In this document: positions 18,480 to 27,334 of the stretch, one piece after another
Numbering within the stretch: position 1 is the first letter of the stretch
How the letters are laid out: every line of letters begins with the position of its first letter
The notes under the pieces: generated by a model
Seen by the model: the letters and a program-made list of their open reading frames with translations, nothing else
Databases searched by the model: none
Told to the model about the DNA's origin: nothing
Translations under genes and position numbers: made by a program
Assembly (NCBI GenBank): GCA_003599865.1
Contig: QZKS01000074.1
Span: 1-64,000 of the forward strand
Source: Desulfobacteraceae bacterium
GTDB taxonomy: Bacteria; Desulfobacterota; Desulfobacteria; Desulfobacterales; SURF-7
Length of the DNA stretch: 64,000 nucleotides
Direction: 5' to 3'

Positions 18480-19220
18480 TTATGGTGTTTTGCCGACCAG
18501 CCTCTCTTTGACAACATTACCGAAATTCTGAAGAGTTCGGGCTGCAAAGGGCGTTTCCGACACCCTGTTCAGAAGCTCCGGAACATTTTGCCCCGCTGCT
18601 TCGAGTTCGTCTTTCTGTTCCCGGATATACGACCGCATGATGTCCATGCTGTACTCCGGATGAAACTGGACTCCCCAGGCCCGGTCGCCAAGGCGGAAAG
18701 CATGATTGGGCTCATAGTGATTGGCTGCCAGACGGATCGCTCCTGCTGGCAGCCGCAACACTGTCTGCTCATGGGTGACATGGACAAGAAATGATTGTGG
18801 AAGCGACTGAAAAACAGGATCATTAACGCAATCCGGAAGCAATTGAACCTCTACGGTTCCGATCTCCTCACCGCGGGGGTGGAAGCCGACCTGACCGCCT
18901 GCGGCTTGCGCCAGCAGTTGATGTCCATAGCAGATGCCAAAGAGCGGAGTGTCCGTATGGAGCAGAGACAATATCCATTCTTCCAGCCTGACACTCCACG
19001 GCAGATTGTCCGTCACCATCGAATGTGACCCGGTAATCACTGCACCCGCGCACTCCTTTACAGAAGGGAGATCCGCTCCATTTTCAGTATCCACAATATC
19101 GATTTCCAGATCCGTTCTCCCGAGTGTCGCCGCCGTCCACCGGTCAAAGTCGCCGAACTGTTTTGCCGTTCCCGGGAATGTGGTTCCTGCTTTAATGATG
19201 TATAGTTTCTTCATCTTCAT
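18480..19220 (-). CDS. Class I glutamine amidotransferase-like protein
   Basis: 246-aa stand-alone GATase1 domain resembling the GMP-synthase amidotransferase subgroup. The nucleophile Cys is in GICYGHQLLA, and the His-Glu pair is in VQFHPEYS. Such free-standing proteins hydrolyse glutamine or gamma-glutamyl compounds (for example PuuD-like gamma-glutamyl hydrolases) or donate ammonia to a partner synthetase. No synthetase is encoded nearby. The gene is directly followed by the lipase-like lipoprotein with no spacer. The starts MKMKK and MKKLY (two codons in) are both possible. Confidence 0.84.
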   Translation of the reverse strand: MKMKKLYIIKAGTTFPGTAKQFGDFDRWTAATLGRTDLEIDIVDTENGADLPSVKECAGAVITGSHSMVTDNLPWSVRLEEWILSLLHTDTPLFGICYGHQLLAQAAGGQVGFHPRGEEIGTVEVQLLPDCVNDPVFQSLPQSFLVHVTHEQTVLRLPAGAIRLAANHYEPNHAFRLGDRAWGVQFHPEYSMDIMRSYIREQKDELEAAGQNVPELLNRVSETPFAARTLQNFGNVVKERLVGKTP

Positions 19221-19744
19221 TATCTTTTCAACATTTTTTTCAACGAAAAAATCAGCCGGACTTTATTCCGTTTCTTTTCTCTTCTCTGAAACTTGCCTGT
19301 TAACCATAATCTCCTGCAGGACATGCGGTCGACCAAGTCAATAAGGTGATATCATAAAGATAAGGGGCTATAAAGCTGATTCTGCGATCCAGAATAGTAT
19401 CGACAGGAAAAATGGTCTTTTTCATTGAAAAAAGTTTGCTGCCGCCTTTTTTTCTTTGAAGAACTCATCCACTCGTTTTTATGGGATACTGTTTTCGCAT
19501 CTTTTGAAAAGCGTTGTTTTATCAAACGCCACCTGATGGAAAAATCAAATCGTGGTTCCGGTAACGTCCGGATTGATCCTTCCCCCAAAAAAAAAGGAAC
19601 GTCTTATCCTCCATTTCACCATCGTGTTAACCTTGACATGAAGTGATAACCCATGTAAATACAAGCCACTCCAAATAAGGATTTAAAATTAAAATCAAGA
19701 CGGATTCGGCGGTTTCAGAACCGTTGACTTAAACCGGGGATGCA
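19221..19744. other. Gene-free region before the polysaccharide cluster, 524 bp
   Basis: AT-richer than its flanks and contains T and A homopolymer runs (a poly-A stretch near 19590-19600). Reading frames here are short, overlap on opposite strands and lack domains. The only supported element is the sigma-70-type promoter at 19633-19661. The base composition change fits the boundary of a horizontally acquired cluster, which is an inference. Confidence 0.55.
19633..19661 (+). promoter_or_regulatory. Sigma-70-type promoter for the polysaccharide cluster
   Basis: A perfect -35 TTGACA (19633-19638), a 17-bp spacer, and -10 TAAATA (19656-19661). It lies 83 bp upstream of the membrane glycosyltransferase start at 19745. 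Confidence 0.55.
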
Positions 19745-21301
19745 ATGCACCGATCGATCAGTTTACTGCTTCTTACCATTTTATTGACAGCATCCTGCCT
19801 GGTGTTATGGAGAAGCCTGACCGAAGGGCATAATTGGGGTGGGGATTTCGCGGGATTCATCATGCAGGCCCAGAGTATCATTGACGGAAATCCTATTGAA
19901 TTTATTGATAAAAACAGATTTACGATCGAGAATTCCTCACGTCCGGTCGGACCGGTGGCCTATCCGTGGGGTTACCCGATGCTGCTGGCCCCCTTTTACG
20001 CATATTTCGGATTCAGCATACCGGCATTGAAAAGCCTGAACAATATCTGCTATCTGTTTTTTCTCCTTGCACTCTGGTCAGGATGCCGTACAACTCTGTC
20101 CGCCGGATGGCGCCTGATCCTGGTCGGTCTTTTTGCCATCCATCCCTATTTTATGAACTTTTTAAATTCTATCGGGTCCGATATCCCATTCCTGCTTTTT
20201 TCCACGATCACGATTTTTATTATCGGAAGAATCGTCATCCAGAAAGAAACCCTTGTTTCGCAACTGCTAGACCACCTACTGATGGGTCTTCTGATCGCAA
20301 TCTCGTTTTTTATTCGAACCCAGGGAGTGTTACTCCTTGCAACCCTTATGGCAACGCAATCCGTAATGATGATCCGCCCGATTATCAACCGGGAGAAAAC
20401 AGCCGCAACGCTGTTGCGGGAATCATGGAACAATCTCCGGCCCTTTTCCATGAAGAGCCTGATCCGCTTTCTCCCGGCGATATCACCCTATTTCTTATTT
20501 TTCCTGCTTGTTTTTATCTGGAACGCTTTTCTGCCGGAAGGGGGTGCTTCACATGTTAAGGAGATCAAACAGATATCATTTGCAATAATAAAGCATAACC
20601 TGTTGTTCTATATAAAAATCCCATCAGAATTTTTTTCCGGTTTCTACAATAGAATAGCGCTGATTATGCACGGGGCTGGTCTGCCCTTGTTTTTTTTCGG
20701 AATGCTGAAACGCCGCAACACTGATTTTCACATGATCATCTTTGGCGCACTATACATGGCGCATCTGATTGTCTGGCCGTATACGCAGGGGTTTCGGTAT
20801 GTGCTGCCGGTAATTCCATTTTATGTATACTTTGTTCTGGCCGGCGTCGCATCAATCAGTGATAGCCGAGACCGGTTGTTACATGCATCCTGGAAGATCG
20901 GAAGTGCGTGTATGATCATTCTTATCCTACTTTTGTCCTGGAAAGCATCCTTTAAAAATCTATCCATAGCCGGGAGTAATCAGGGAATCAAAGAAATGGG
21001 CCCGTATTTTCCAACCGCGCAAAATCTTTTCGCATTCATCAAAGACCGGACGGATAAAGACGACATTATTATTTTCTTTAAACCCAGAGTGTTGAGGCTG
21101 TATACAAACCGTCCCTCCATCATGATTGAACAGAAGGACCTGGTTAAAAGGGGGGACTTCCTCTGTATCCAGAACTTTTATGACGGCTATAATCAAATTG
21201 ATAAAACCGATATTGATTCTCTGCTCGCAAGCGACTTGATTCAAATGCTCTATCAAAACAGCGACTTTCAATTTTACAAGGTCCGTAAACCATTGCGTTG
21301 A
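19745..21301 (+). CDS. Polytopic membrane glycosyltransferase (GT39/ArnT-like)
   Basis: 518-aa membrane protein with an N-terminal helix, about ten hydrophobic helices and a C-terminal soluble part. The first loop has GGDFAGFIMQAQSIIDG, which fits the acidic catalytic loop of GT-C enzymes such as GT39 and ArnT. These enzymes transfer a sugar from a polyprenyl-phosphate donor on the outer membrane leaflet. Overall identity to any named enzyme is low and the call rests on topology and loop 1. It begins the plus-strand polysaccharide cluster; a 219-bp gap separates it from the next gene. Confidence 0.68.
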   Translation: MHRSISLLLLTILLTASCLVLWRSLTEGHNWGGDFAGFIMQAQSIIDGNPIEFIDKNRFTIENSSRPVGPVAYPWGYPMLLAPFYAYFGFSIPALKSLNNICYLFFLLALWSGCRTTLSAGWRLILVGLFAIHPYFMNFLNSIGSDIPFLLFSTITIFIIGRIVIQKETLVSQLLDHLLMGLLIAISFFIRTQGVLLLATLMATQSVMMIRPIINREKTAATLLRESWNNLRPFSMKSLIRFLPAISPYFLFFLLVFIWNAFLPEGGASHVKEIKQISFAIIKHNLLFYIKIPSEFFSGFYNRIALIMHGAGLPLFFFGMLKRRNTDFHMIIFGALYMAHLIVWPYTQGFRYVLPVIPFYVYFVLAGVASISDSRDRLLHASWKIGSACMIILILLLSWKASFKNLSIAGSNQGIKEMGPYFPTAQNLFAFIKDRTDKDDIIIFFKPRVLRLYTNRPSIMIEQKDLVKRGDFLCIQNFYDGYNQIDKTDIDSLLASDLIQMLYQNSDFQFYKVRKPLR

Positions 21302-21435
21302 TTGAGAAACGAATTTCCCATAATCTGTGAAATATATTTTATTATTTCAGGCGATTTGAATGCGATGATGACCAAAAGTTTCCCACAAAAAATTTAACAT
21401 TATGATTTTAAAACAATTATTTCCATTCATTAAAA

Positions 21436-21451
21436 TGGTATAAAATTTGCT
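21436..21451 (+). promoter_or_regulatory. Candidate sigma-54 promoter upstream of GT2 gene
   Basis: TGGTATAAAATTTGCT has GG and GC spaced by 12 bp as in the TGGCAC-N5-TTGCW consensus. It lies ~70-85 bp before the GT2 start, within the 219-bp gap (21302-21520) that otherwise shows no gene. Sequence match only; no activator site was identified nearby. Confidence 0.38.
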
Positions 21452-21520
21452 GTAGGTGCCGATTGGTATTTGCATTACAAGTTGAATAGTCAACAAACCA
21501 ATATAATAATGGTGAGTGCC

Positions 21521-22546
21521 ATGCAGAGCAAACAGCTTGACCTGACGGTATCCATAGTCATACCGGTTCATAATGGAGGCACAAAGTTTGAAAGATGCCT
21601 CCGGAGCCTGACGGCCTTACAGCCCCCCCCCCATGAGATTATCGTGGTCGCGGACGGGCCTTCGGACGGGTCATGGAAACAGGCGGAAAAATACGGCTTG
21701 AAAATAATCCCGCTATCTGTTTCAAGCGGTCCTGCCCGTGCGCGCAATATCGGCGCACAACATGCCGTGGGGGATCTGCTCTTTTTTACGGATGCCGATG
21801 TCACTATCTCCAGTCATATCATCGGACAAATTCAAGAGGCCTTTCGCAATTATCCGGAACCGGATGCCCTGATCGGCTCCTATGACGACGCCCCCTTTGA
21901 ATCCAACTTTCTCTCCCAATACAAGAACCTGCTTCATCATTATGTACACCAAACCTCCCGTGAGCAAGCTTCCACTTTCTGGGGCGCCTGCGGCGTTATC
22001 CGGCGGGACGTTTTTACCCGGATAAACGGATTCAATGAAAAATATCGCAATCCATCCATTGAAGATATCGATCTGGGATACCGGCTTAAAAAAGCAGGCT
22101 ATACCATTCAACTGGCAAAACACATCCAGATCAAACACCTGAAACACTGGGGTATCTATTCCCTTTTAAAAGCCGATATTTTTTACCGGGCCCTTCCCTG
22201 GACCGAACTGATCCTGAACGAGGGCAATATCATGAATGATTTAAACCTGACCTTTTCCAGCCGGTTCAGTGTCGTGGCGGTTTTTATGATGATACTGTCC
22301 CTGCTCGGATCATTCCTCACCTCTTGTTTCATGATTCCGGCATTGTTGATGATGCTTCTGCTGACGGTATTGAACCGTGGTCTGTATCAATTTTTTTATT
22401 ATAAACGCGGCGTTCGTTTTATGCTGCAAACAATCCCGTGGCACTGGTTATACTTTGTTTACAGCGGCCTTTCCTTTGCAGCGGGTCAAATGATATTTTG
22501 GCTCAAAACAATTAAGACAAAATATCAGGTATCCTATGAGCGATAA
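21521..22546 (+). CDS. Glycosyltransferase family 2 with C-terminal membrane helices
   Basis: GT-A fold glycosyltransferase. The N-terminal domain begins SIVIPVHNGG and holds the nucleotide-sugar site DGPSDGS and an FTDADV DXD-type metal motif, with a later SIEDIDLGYR acidic acceptor motif. Two to three hydrophobic segments follow near the C-terminus. I chose ATG at 21521, preceded by GGTGAG; ATG at 21509 and TTG at 21470 are in the same frame. The last 11 bases overlap the start of the UGM-like gene. The enzyme probably extends a surface polysaccharide repeat unit on the cytoplasmic face. Donor unknown. Confidence 0.86.
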   Translation: MQSKQLDLTVSIVIPVHNGGTKFERCLRSLTALQPPPHEIIVVADGPSDGSWKQAEKYGLKIIPLSVSSGPARARNIGAQHAVGDLLFFTDADVTISSHIIGQIQEAFRNYPEPDALIGSYDDAPFESNFLSQYKNLLHHYVHQTSREQASTFWGACGVIRRDVFTRINGFNEKYRNPSIEDIDLGYRLKKAGYTIQLAKHIQIKHLKHWGIYSLLKADIFYRALPWTELILNEGNIMNDLNLTFSSRFSVVAVFMMILSLLGSFLTSCFMIPALLMMLLLTVLNRGLYQFFYYKRGVRFMLQTIPWHWLYFVYSGLSFAAGQMIFWLKTIKTKYQVSYER

Positions 22547-24299
22547 ACATATACTCACCCTGGGGGCAGGTCCGGCCGGTCTGGCTGCCGCCCATGAGCT
22601 TCTGCATCAGAACATCCGGCCCATTGTATTTGAGCAGACCGACAAGGTTGGGGGTATCGCCCGCACGGAGACGTATAAGAACTATTTTTTTGATATCGGC
22701 GGTCATCGTTTTTTTACCAAAAACGACCGTGTGAACAAACTCTGGCAGGAAATGATGGGCCCGGACTTCCTGAAGGTCGGCCGTATGTCCCGCATCTACT
22801 ACAAAGGCCGCCTTTTCAAATACCCGCTCAGCATACCAAATACATTGCTCAACCTCGGCATTTTCGAAAGCGCCTTGATGATGCTGAGCTATCTGTATTC
22901 ACAGATTCGACCGTATCCGGAAGAAGACACTTTTGATCAGTGGATTACCAACCGATTCGGAAGACGGCTGTATGAAACCTTCTTTAAAACCTATACGGAA
23001 AAGGTGTGGGGGATTTCCTGCAATGAAATTCAGGCCGAATGGGCGGCCCAGCGCATCAAAGGGCTTTCTCTGATCGCGGCAGTGGGCAATGCGCTTCTGG
23101 GTATAAAAAAATCCAAAAGCCTGATTGATGAATTCTACTACCCGGTCTGGGGGCCGGGAATGATGTGGCAGCGGTTTCAGGAAACCATTGAAAAAAAGGG
23201 AGGCGAAGTCCACCTAAACACCAAGGCCGTCGGATTGAATCATAAAAAAGGGCGCATCGTCAGTGTTGCCTACCGGAACGGGAAAGAGGCCGGGGAGATG
23301 CCGGTGGATCATCTGATTTCCAGCATTCCCATCACCAAGCTGATCTCCCTGATGAATCCCGAACCGCCTGCGAACGTGCTGAACGCCGCCCGCAACCTTT
23401 CCTATAGAGCCTTTATCATTGTCATGCTGATCATTGACCAGAAGCACCTGTTCTCCGACCAGTGGATCTATATTCACAATCCGGATGTCAAGGTCGGCCG
23501 AATCCAGAATTTTAAAAACTGGAGTGCCGCAATGGTTCCGGACCATTCCAAAAGCAGCATCGGCATGGAATACTTCTGCACGGAGGGTGATGAAATCTGG
23601 ACCATGCCGGACAGGGAGTTAATTGCCATCGCCTCCCGGGAACTGGCCGTGCTGGGCCTGTCGGACGAAAGTAAGGTGTTGGACAGCTATGTGGTAAGGC
23701 AGCCGGGTGCTTATCCGGTTTACGATTCCCATTACCGGGATCACCTGGCGGTAATAAAAGACTATCTTTCCGGGTTCACCAATCTTCAAACCATCGGCCG
23801 CAGCGGGATGCACCGCTACAACAACATGGACCAGTCCATGCATGTGGGCATACTCGCGGCACAGAATATTCTTGGTGCGGATCACAACCTGTGGGAGACC
23901 AATGAAGAGCAGGAATACCTGGAAGAGCAGGAATTTACCGATGCCACGACCGATTCCGGGAAAGCTTTGGCCGATACCCTGTCCCGGATGGACAAGCTTG
24001 CCATGGCCACGGCGGTGGGATCGCTGACCGGCATTATCCTGTTTCTGGCAACCATCTGGATCCTCCTCCGGGGAGACGGTCCGGCAATCCAGAAAATGAT
24101 GTTGTTAAACCAGTATTTCATGGGTTATACGGTTTCCATCGGCGGCGCTTTCCAGATTCTGTTTTATGGATTTCTGTGCGGTTTTATGTCCGGCTGGCTG
24201 TTTGCCTATACGCGCAATCTATTTCTGGCCTGCCACATCTACCGGATCAAGAAAAAAAATGAATCGCTGTCGCTTTTGGATTTTTTTGATAACCTGTAA
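22536..24299 (+). CDS. UDP-galactopyranose mutase-like FAD protein with C-terminal two-helix membrane domain
   Basis: 587-aa protein. Residues 1-~460 form an FAD-dependent amine-oxidase/UGM/protoporphyrinogen-oxidase-type fold: GAGPAGLAAAHEL, then GGIARTET and DIGGHRFFTK. This group acts on sugar nucleotides in polysaccharide loci. A ~70-residue acidic linker (EEQEYLEEQEF) joins a C-terminal pair of membrane helices (~490-560). That tail resembles the whole of the small protein encoded next at 24322-24636, so an internal duplication is likely. Overlaps the GT2 gene by 11 bp. Exact substrate not inferable. Confidence 0.82.
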   Translation: MSDKHILTLGAGPAGLAAAHELLHQNIRPIVFEQTDKVGGIARTETYKNYFFDIGGHRFFTKNDRVNKLWQEMMGPDFLKVGRMSRIYYKGRLFKYPLSIPNTLLNLGIFESALMMLSYLYSQIRPYPEEDTFDQWITNRFGRRLYETFFKTYTEKVWGISCNEIQAEWAAQRIKGLSLIAAVGNALLGIKKSKSLIDEFYYPVWGPGMMWQRFQETIEKKGGEVHLNTKAVGLNHKKGRIVSVAYRNGKEAGEMPVDHLISSIPITKLISLMNPEPPANVLNAARNLSYRAFIIVMLIIDQKHLFSDQWIYIHNPDVKVGRIQNFKNWSAAMVPDHSKSSIGMEYFCTEGDEIWTMPDRELIAIASRELAVLGLSDESKVLDSYVVRQPGAYPVYDSHYRDHLAVIKDYLSGFTNLQTIGRSGMHRYNNMDQSMHVGILAAQNILGADHNLWETNEEQEYLEEQEFTDATTDSGKALADTLSRMDKLAMATAVGSLTGIILFLATIWILLRGDGPAIQKMMLLNQYFMGYTVSIGGAFQILFYGFLCGFMSGWLFAYTRNLFLACHIYRIKKKNESLSLLDFFDNL

Positions 24300-24321
24300 A
24301 AAATGACGGGAATAACAATAT

Positions 24322-24636
24322 ATGCGTAACAAAAAAATACCTTCCAAACAGGAAGAGCGGCTGTTCAGCAGTGTTCTCTGGCTGAATGCCAAAGCAATCG
24401 GTTTGTCGCTGGGCCTGTTATTCGGGTTGGCGATATTCATTGCAACCAACTGGCTTGTGCTCAAGGGCGGGGATGTGGTCGGTCCCCACCTGCAGCTGCT
24501 GAGCCGGTTTTTTGTCGGTTATCGGGTCTCTTTCTTGGGCAGCTTTATCGGATTTGCCTATGGGTTTGCCGTCGGCACGCTGAGCGGCTCGTTTATCGGC
24601 TGGATCTACAATCGAATCATTACGTTCCGGAACTAA
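24322..24636 (+). CDS. Small two-helix membrane protein, paralogue of upstream C-terminal domain
   Basis: 104-aa protein with two membrane helices (~22-46 and ~68-94) joined by a loop reading LLSRFFVGYRVSFLGSFIG. The upstream protein's tail has MLLNQYFMGYTVSIGGAFQ at the equivalent place, and both end with a GxxxG-rich helix. No named domain is recognised. It lies 22 bp after the UGM-like gene and 14 bp before the flippase gene, so it is cotranscribed and may assemble with the UGM-like protein's tail. Confidence 0.75.
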   Translation: MRNKKIPSKQEERLFSSVLWLNAKAIGLSLGLLFGLAIFIATNWLVLKGGDVVGPHLQLLSRFFVGYRVSFLGSFIGFAYGFAVGTLSGSFIGWIYNRIITFRN

Positions 24637-24650
24637 AAGGATACCCTTTC

Positions 24651-26171
24651 ATGCGCCGCACCGAAGGCTTGCCGCAAAACACCGACACCCAGCCACCAAA
24701 CACGAGTCATGGACGACACATGACAGTGGGAACCTTGCAGGGTTTTGCCGCCTTTTCCCTGAGTCTTCCAACAGGCCTTCTCACCGCCGCATTCCTCAGC
24801 CGGCATCTGGGACCGGAAAACTATGGCCTGTTAACGGTTGTGTCTTCCATAGTGGTATGGGTTGAAGGGGCGATTACCATGGGTTTCGGACGCACAGCCA
24901 TCAAATTTGTCGCCGGGGCGGAAGACTGGCGGTCCGTTTCCACCAGATTTTTGCAGGCCCAACTGCTGGTCAGCCTGATAACGGTTCTGGTTTTATTATT
25001 GATCGCTCCGGTACTGGCCTCCGGATTGAAAAGCAATGAACTTACCGGATACCTTCGCCTGCTTGCTTTGGGAATCCCCTTTACCACCTTGTTTCTCATT
25101 CACCAGTCGATTCTGATCGGGCGCGGCTTTTTCGGTAGTCGGGCGTTGATGACCGCCACTTACTGGATCAGCCGGATGATCTTCATTTTACTGTTTGTAT
25201 GGATTTGGCCATCCGTAACCAGCGCCATCCTGGGGCTGATCGCCCCCTATATTCTGGGTTTGATCGGTTCACGGTTTATCATCAATCCCAAAATCACAGG
25301 CCCCTCCGACTTTCCCATTCACCATTTATGGAGTTTTGCCCTGCCCCTGTTTTTCTATGCCATCGCCATCAGCCTGTTCAACCGGATGGATCTGTTTTTC
25401 GTCAAGGGGCTGATCGAGGACCCGCAGGCTGCCGGATTTTACAGCGCCTCACAGAATCTGGTGCTGATTCCGTCGCTTTTCCTGACATCCATATCCCCGC
25501 TGCTGCTGTCCAAAATGACATTCCTTTGTGCTACCGGCAAGAAGGCATCCGCCCGGTTGATGATCCGGAATGCCTTGCGCCTGACCTTTGCCGCACTGCC
25601 GCTTGCCGGAGTAGCTGCCGGTATGGCCGGTGAATTGGTATCACTGATCTATGGACCGGCATTCTTTCCTGCCGGCCCGATATTGCGTATTCTGATTTTT
25701 TCCGCCATCGGCCTGTCCCTGATTGTCGTTTCCACTTCAGCGATACTGACGGCCAACCGGCCGGAGTTGACGTTCCGGCTGATTCTGCCGGTTGTCATTT
25801 CTTCTTTTTTTGTGTATGCCATCATCATTCCCCGATTCGGTTCGACAGGAGCCGCCTGGGTAACGACCGTGCTGTCGTGGATCGGCGCCGTCGGTTTTAT
25901 CATCGCCGTTTATCAACTCTGGCAAACAGGCCTTCCCACAGGAACGGTCATCCGAAGTATCATAATTTCCATCCCGGCTTATACACTGGCCTTTTCCTGG
26001 CACGCCACCGGGTTTATGATTCTGTTAAAATTGCCGGTTTTATCGGCTCTCGTTATCGCCGCACTCCTGCTGTCCGGAGAGTGCCGTATCGATGAAATCG
26101 CATTTCTGCGTTCTGTTTTTCAAAGCAAACAGCGGAAGTATCCACTGAAGAAAAAGGAAGTCGAATTATGA
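24651..26171 (+). CDS. Polysaccharide flippase (Wzx/MATE-type, MOP superfamily)
   Basis: 506-aa integral membrane protein with about 12-14 hydrophobic helices. The N-terminal motif FLSRHLGPENYGLL and the mid-protein FNRMDLFFVKGLI with SASQNL are typical of polysaccharide-export MOP flippases. It should flip undecaprenyl-linked repeat units across the inner membrane. It overlaps the radical-SAM gene by ATGA. No Wzy polymerase or Wza/Wzc is seen in the window. Confidence 0.86.
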   Translation: MRRTEGLPQNTDTQPPNTSHGRHMTVGTLQGFAAFSLSLPTGLLTAAFLSRHLGPENYGLLTVVSSIVVWVEGAITMGFGRTAIKFVAGAEDWRSVSTRFLQAQLLVSLITVLVLLLIAPVLASGLKSNELTGYLRLLALGIPFTTLFLIHQSILIGRGFFGSRALMTATYWISRMIFILLFVWIWPSVTSAILGLIAPYILGLIGSRFIINPKITGPSDFPIHHLWSFALPLFFYAIAISLFNRMDLFFVKGLIEDPQAAGFYSASQNLVLIPSLFLTSISPLLLSKMTFLCATGKKASARLMIRNALRLTFAALPLAGVAAGMAGELVSLIYGPAFFPAGPILRILIFSAIGLSLIVVSTSAILTANRPELTFRLILPVVISSFFVYAIIIPRFGSTGAAWVTTVLSWIGAVGFIIAVYQLWQTGLPTGTVIRSIIISIPAYTLAFSWHATGFMILLKLPVLSALVIAALLLSGECRIDEIAFLRSVFQSKQRKYPLKKKEVEL

Positions 26172-27319
26172 GACGGAATGAAAGAACACGAGGACTCTTC
26201 CGGGCCCCCAAACTGCTGTGGGATGCCATGATGAAAGGACGCTATCATTTTGTGTACGACCAGATCCCGTTTACCATGAACCGCATGTCATTCGCCAAAC
26301 GGATCAATCTGGTGAAGGCCGGCTCCAATCTGGTCTACCGCAAGCTGATTCCGCTCAACATGCCCCTGCACATGCAATTTGAACTGACCAACTACTGCAA
26401 CCTGCGATGTCCGGTCTGCCCGACCGGTGTTAAATCCGTAAACCGCAAACCACGCAATATGGATGTCGAGCTCTTTCAGCAGGTGATCGACGAAGTGGGA
26501 CCGTATCTTCTGACCGCGTCTCTCTGGGCATGGGGAGAACCGCTTTTGCACCCGAACCTGAAACGGATTCTGGCTGCCATCCGTCGGCACGACATCGCCA
26601 TCCTGCTTTCCACTAACGGGCAGAAACTGGATGACGAAGACGTTATCAACGCCCTGGTGGAAGAGCCGCCCACCCATCTGATCGTTGCCGTGGACGGGCT
26701 GACCGATGAAACCAACAGCAAATTCAGGGTCGGCGCCAAACTGGCGCCTATTATAGCCGGTGTCCGGAAAATTGCGGAAATCAAAAAACAGCGGAATCAA
26801 ACCCATCCGATTCTGCACATGCGTTTCATTGTCATGAAGCACAACCAGCACCAGGTTGCCGACTTGGCTGATTTTGCAAAAGAAAACCACTTTGATTTTC
26901 TCACGGTGCGCACCTTGTCCATTGTCGACGCCCGGACAACGGAAACCACCCATCAGAATTTTATTCCCAGCCAATCGGAATTTCAGGCCTATGATTATCA
27001 GGGTGGAGCCCGCTTTGAACGCAAGGATTACATCTGTCAGGAGCCGTTCTGGTTTCCGACCGTACTGGCCGACGGCACACTGGTTCCATGCGAGCAGGAT
27101 TACAATGCCCAGCAGTCTCTGGGTGTAATCAATGATTCCGTTTCGCTGAAAGACCTCTGGTTCGGCCGGGAGTCTTCAAAAATCCGAAAAATTATCCGGG
27201 ATCATCCCGAGGAGCTCAGCTTCTGCCGTAACTGCCCCTACCGGGACAGGGAGATCACGGATTGCAGTATCAAAGCGCACATATTGAACAACAGAATTGA
27301 TTTTCCCAATTTGATTTAA
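26168..27319 (+). CDS. Radical SAM/SPASM protein of the polysaccharide cluster (copy 1)
   Basis: 383-aa radical SAM enzyme. The cluster motif CNLRCPVCPTG lies within ELTNYCNLRCPVCPTG (~78-93), WAWGEPLLHP is the GGE-like SAM-binding segment, and a SPASM-type C-terminus has CEQDYN and CRNCPYRDREITDC cysteines for auxiliary [4Fe-4S] clusters. An N-terminal ~65 residues (YHFVYDQIPF, MSFAKRINLVKAG) is shared with the second copy at 30256-31413. The cluster context suggests modification of a sugar or lipid-linked intermediate, but the substrate is unknown. Confidence 0.85.
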   Translation: MRRNERTRGLFRAPKLLWDAMMKGRYHFVYDQIPFTMNRMSFAKRINLVKAGSNLVYRKLIPLNMPLHMQFELTNYCNLRCPVCPTGVKSVNRKPRNMDVELFQQVIDEVGPYLLTASLWAWGEPLLHPNLKRILAAIRRHDIAILLSTNGQKLDDEDVINALVEEPPTHLIVAVDGLTDETNSKFRVGAKLAPIIAGVRKIAEIKKQRNQTHPILHMRFIVMKHNQHQVADLADFAKENHFDFLTVRTLSIVDARTTETTHQNFIPSQSEFQAYDYQGGARFERKDYICQEPFWFPTVLADGTLVPCEQDYNAQQSLGVINDSVSLKDLWFGRESSKIRKIIRDHPEELSFCRNCPYRDREITDCSIKAHILNNRIDFPNLI

Positions 27320-27334
27320 AAGGAAGACAACGCC

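Noticed and set aside
19352-19646. Overlapping plus- and minus-strand short frames
   Set aside because: Low complexity, no RBS, no domain; they occupy an AT-rich intergenic stretch.
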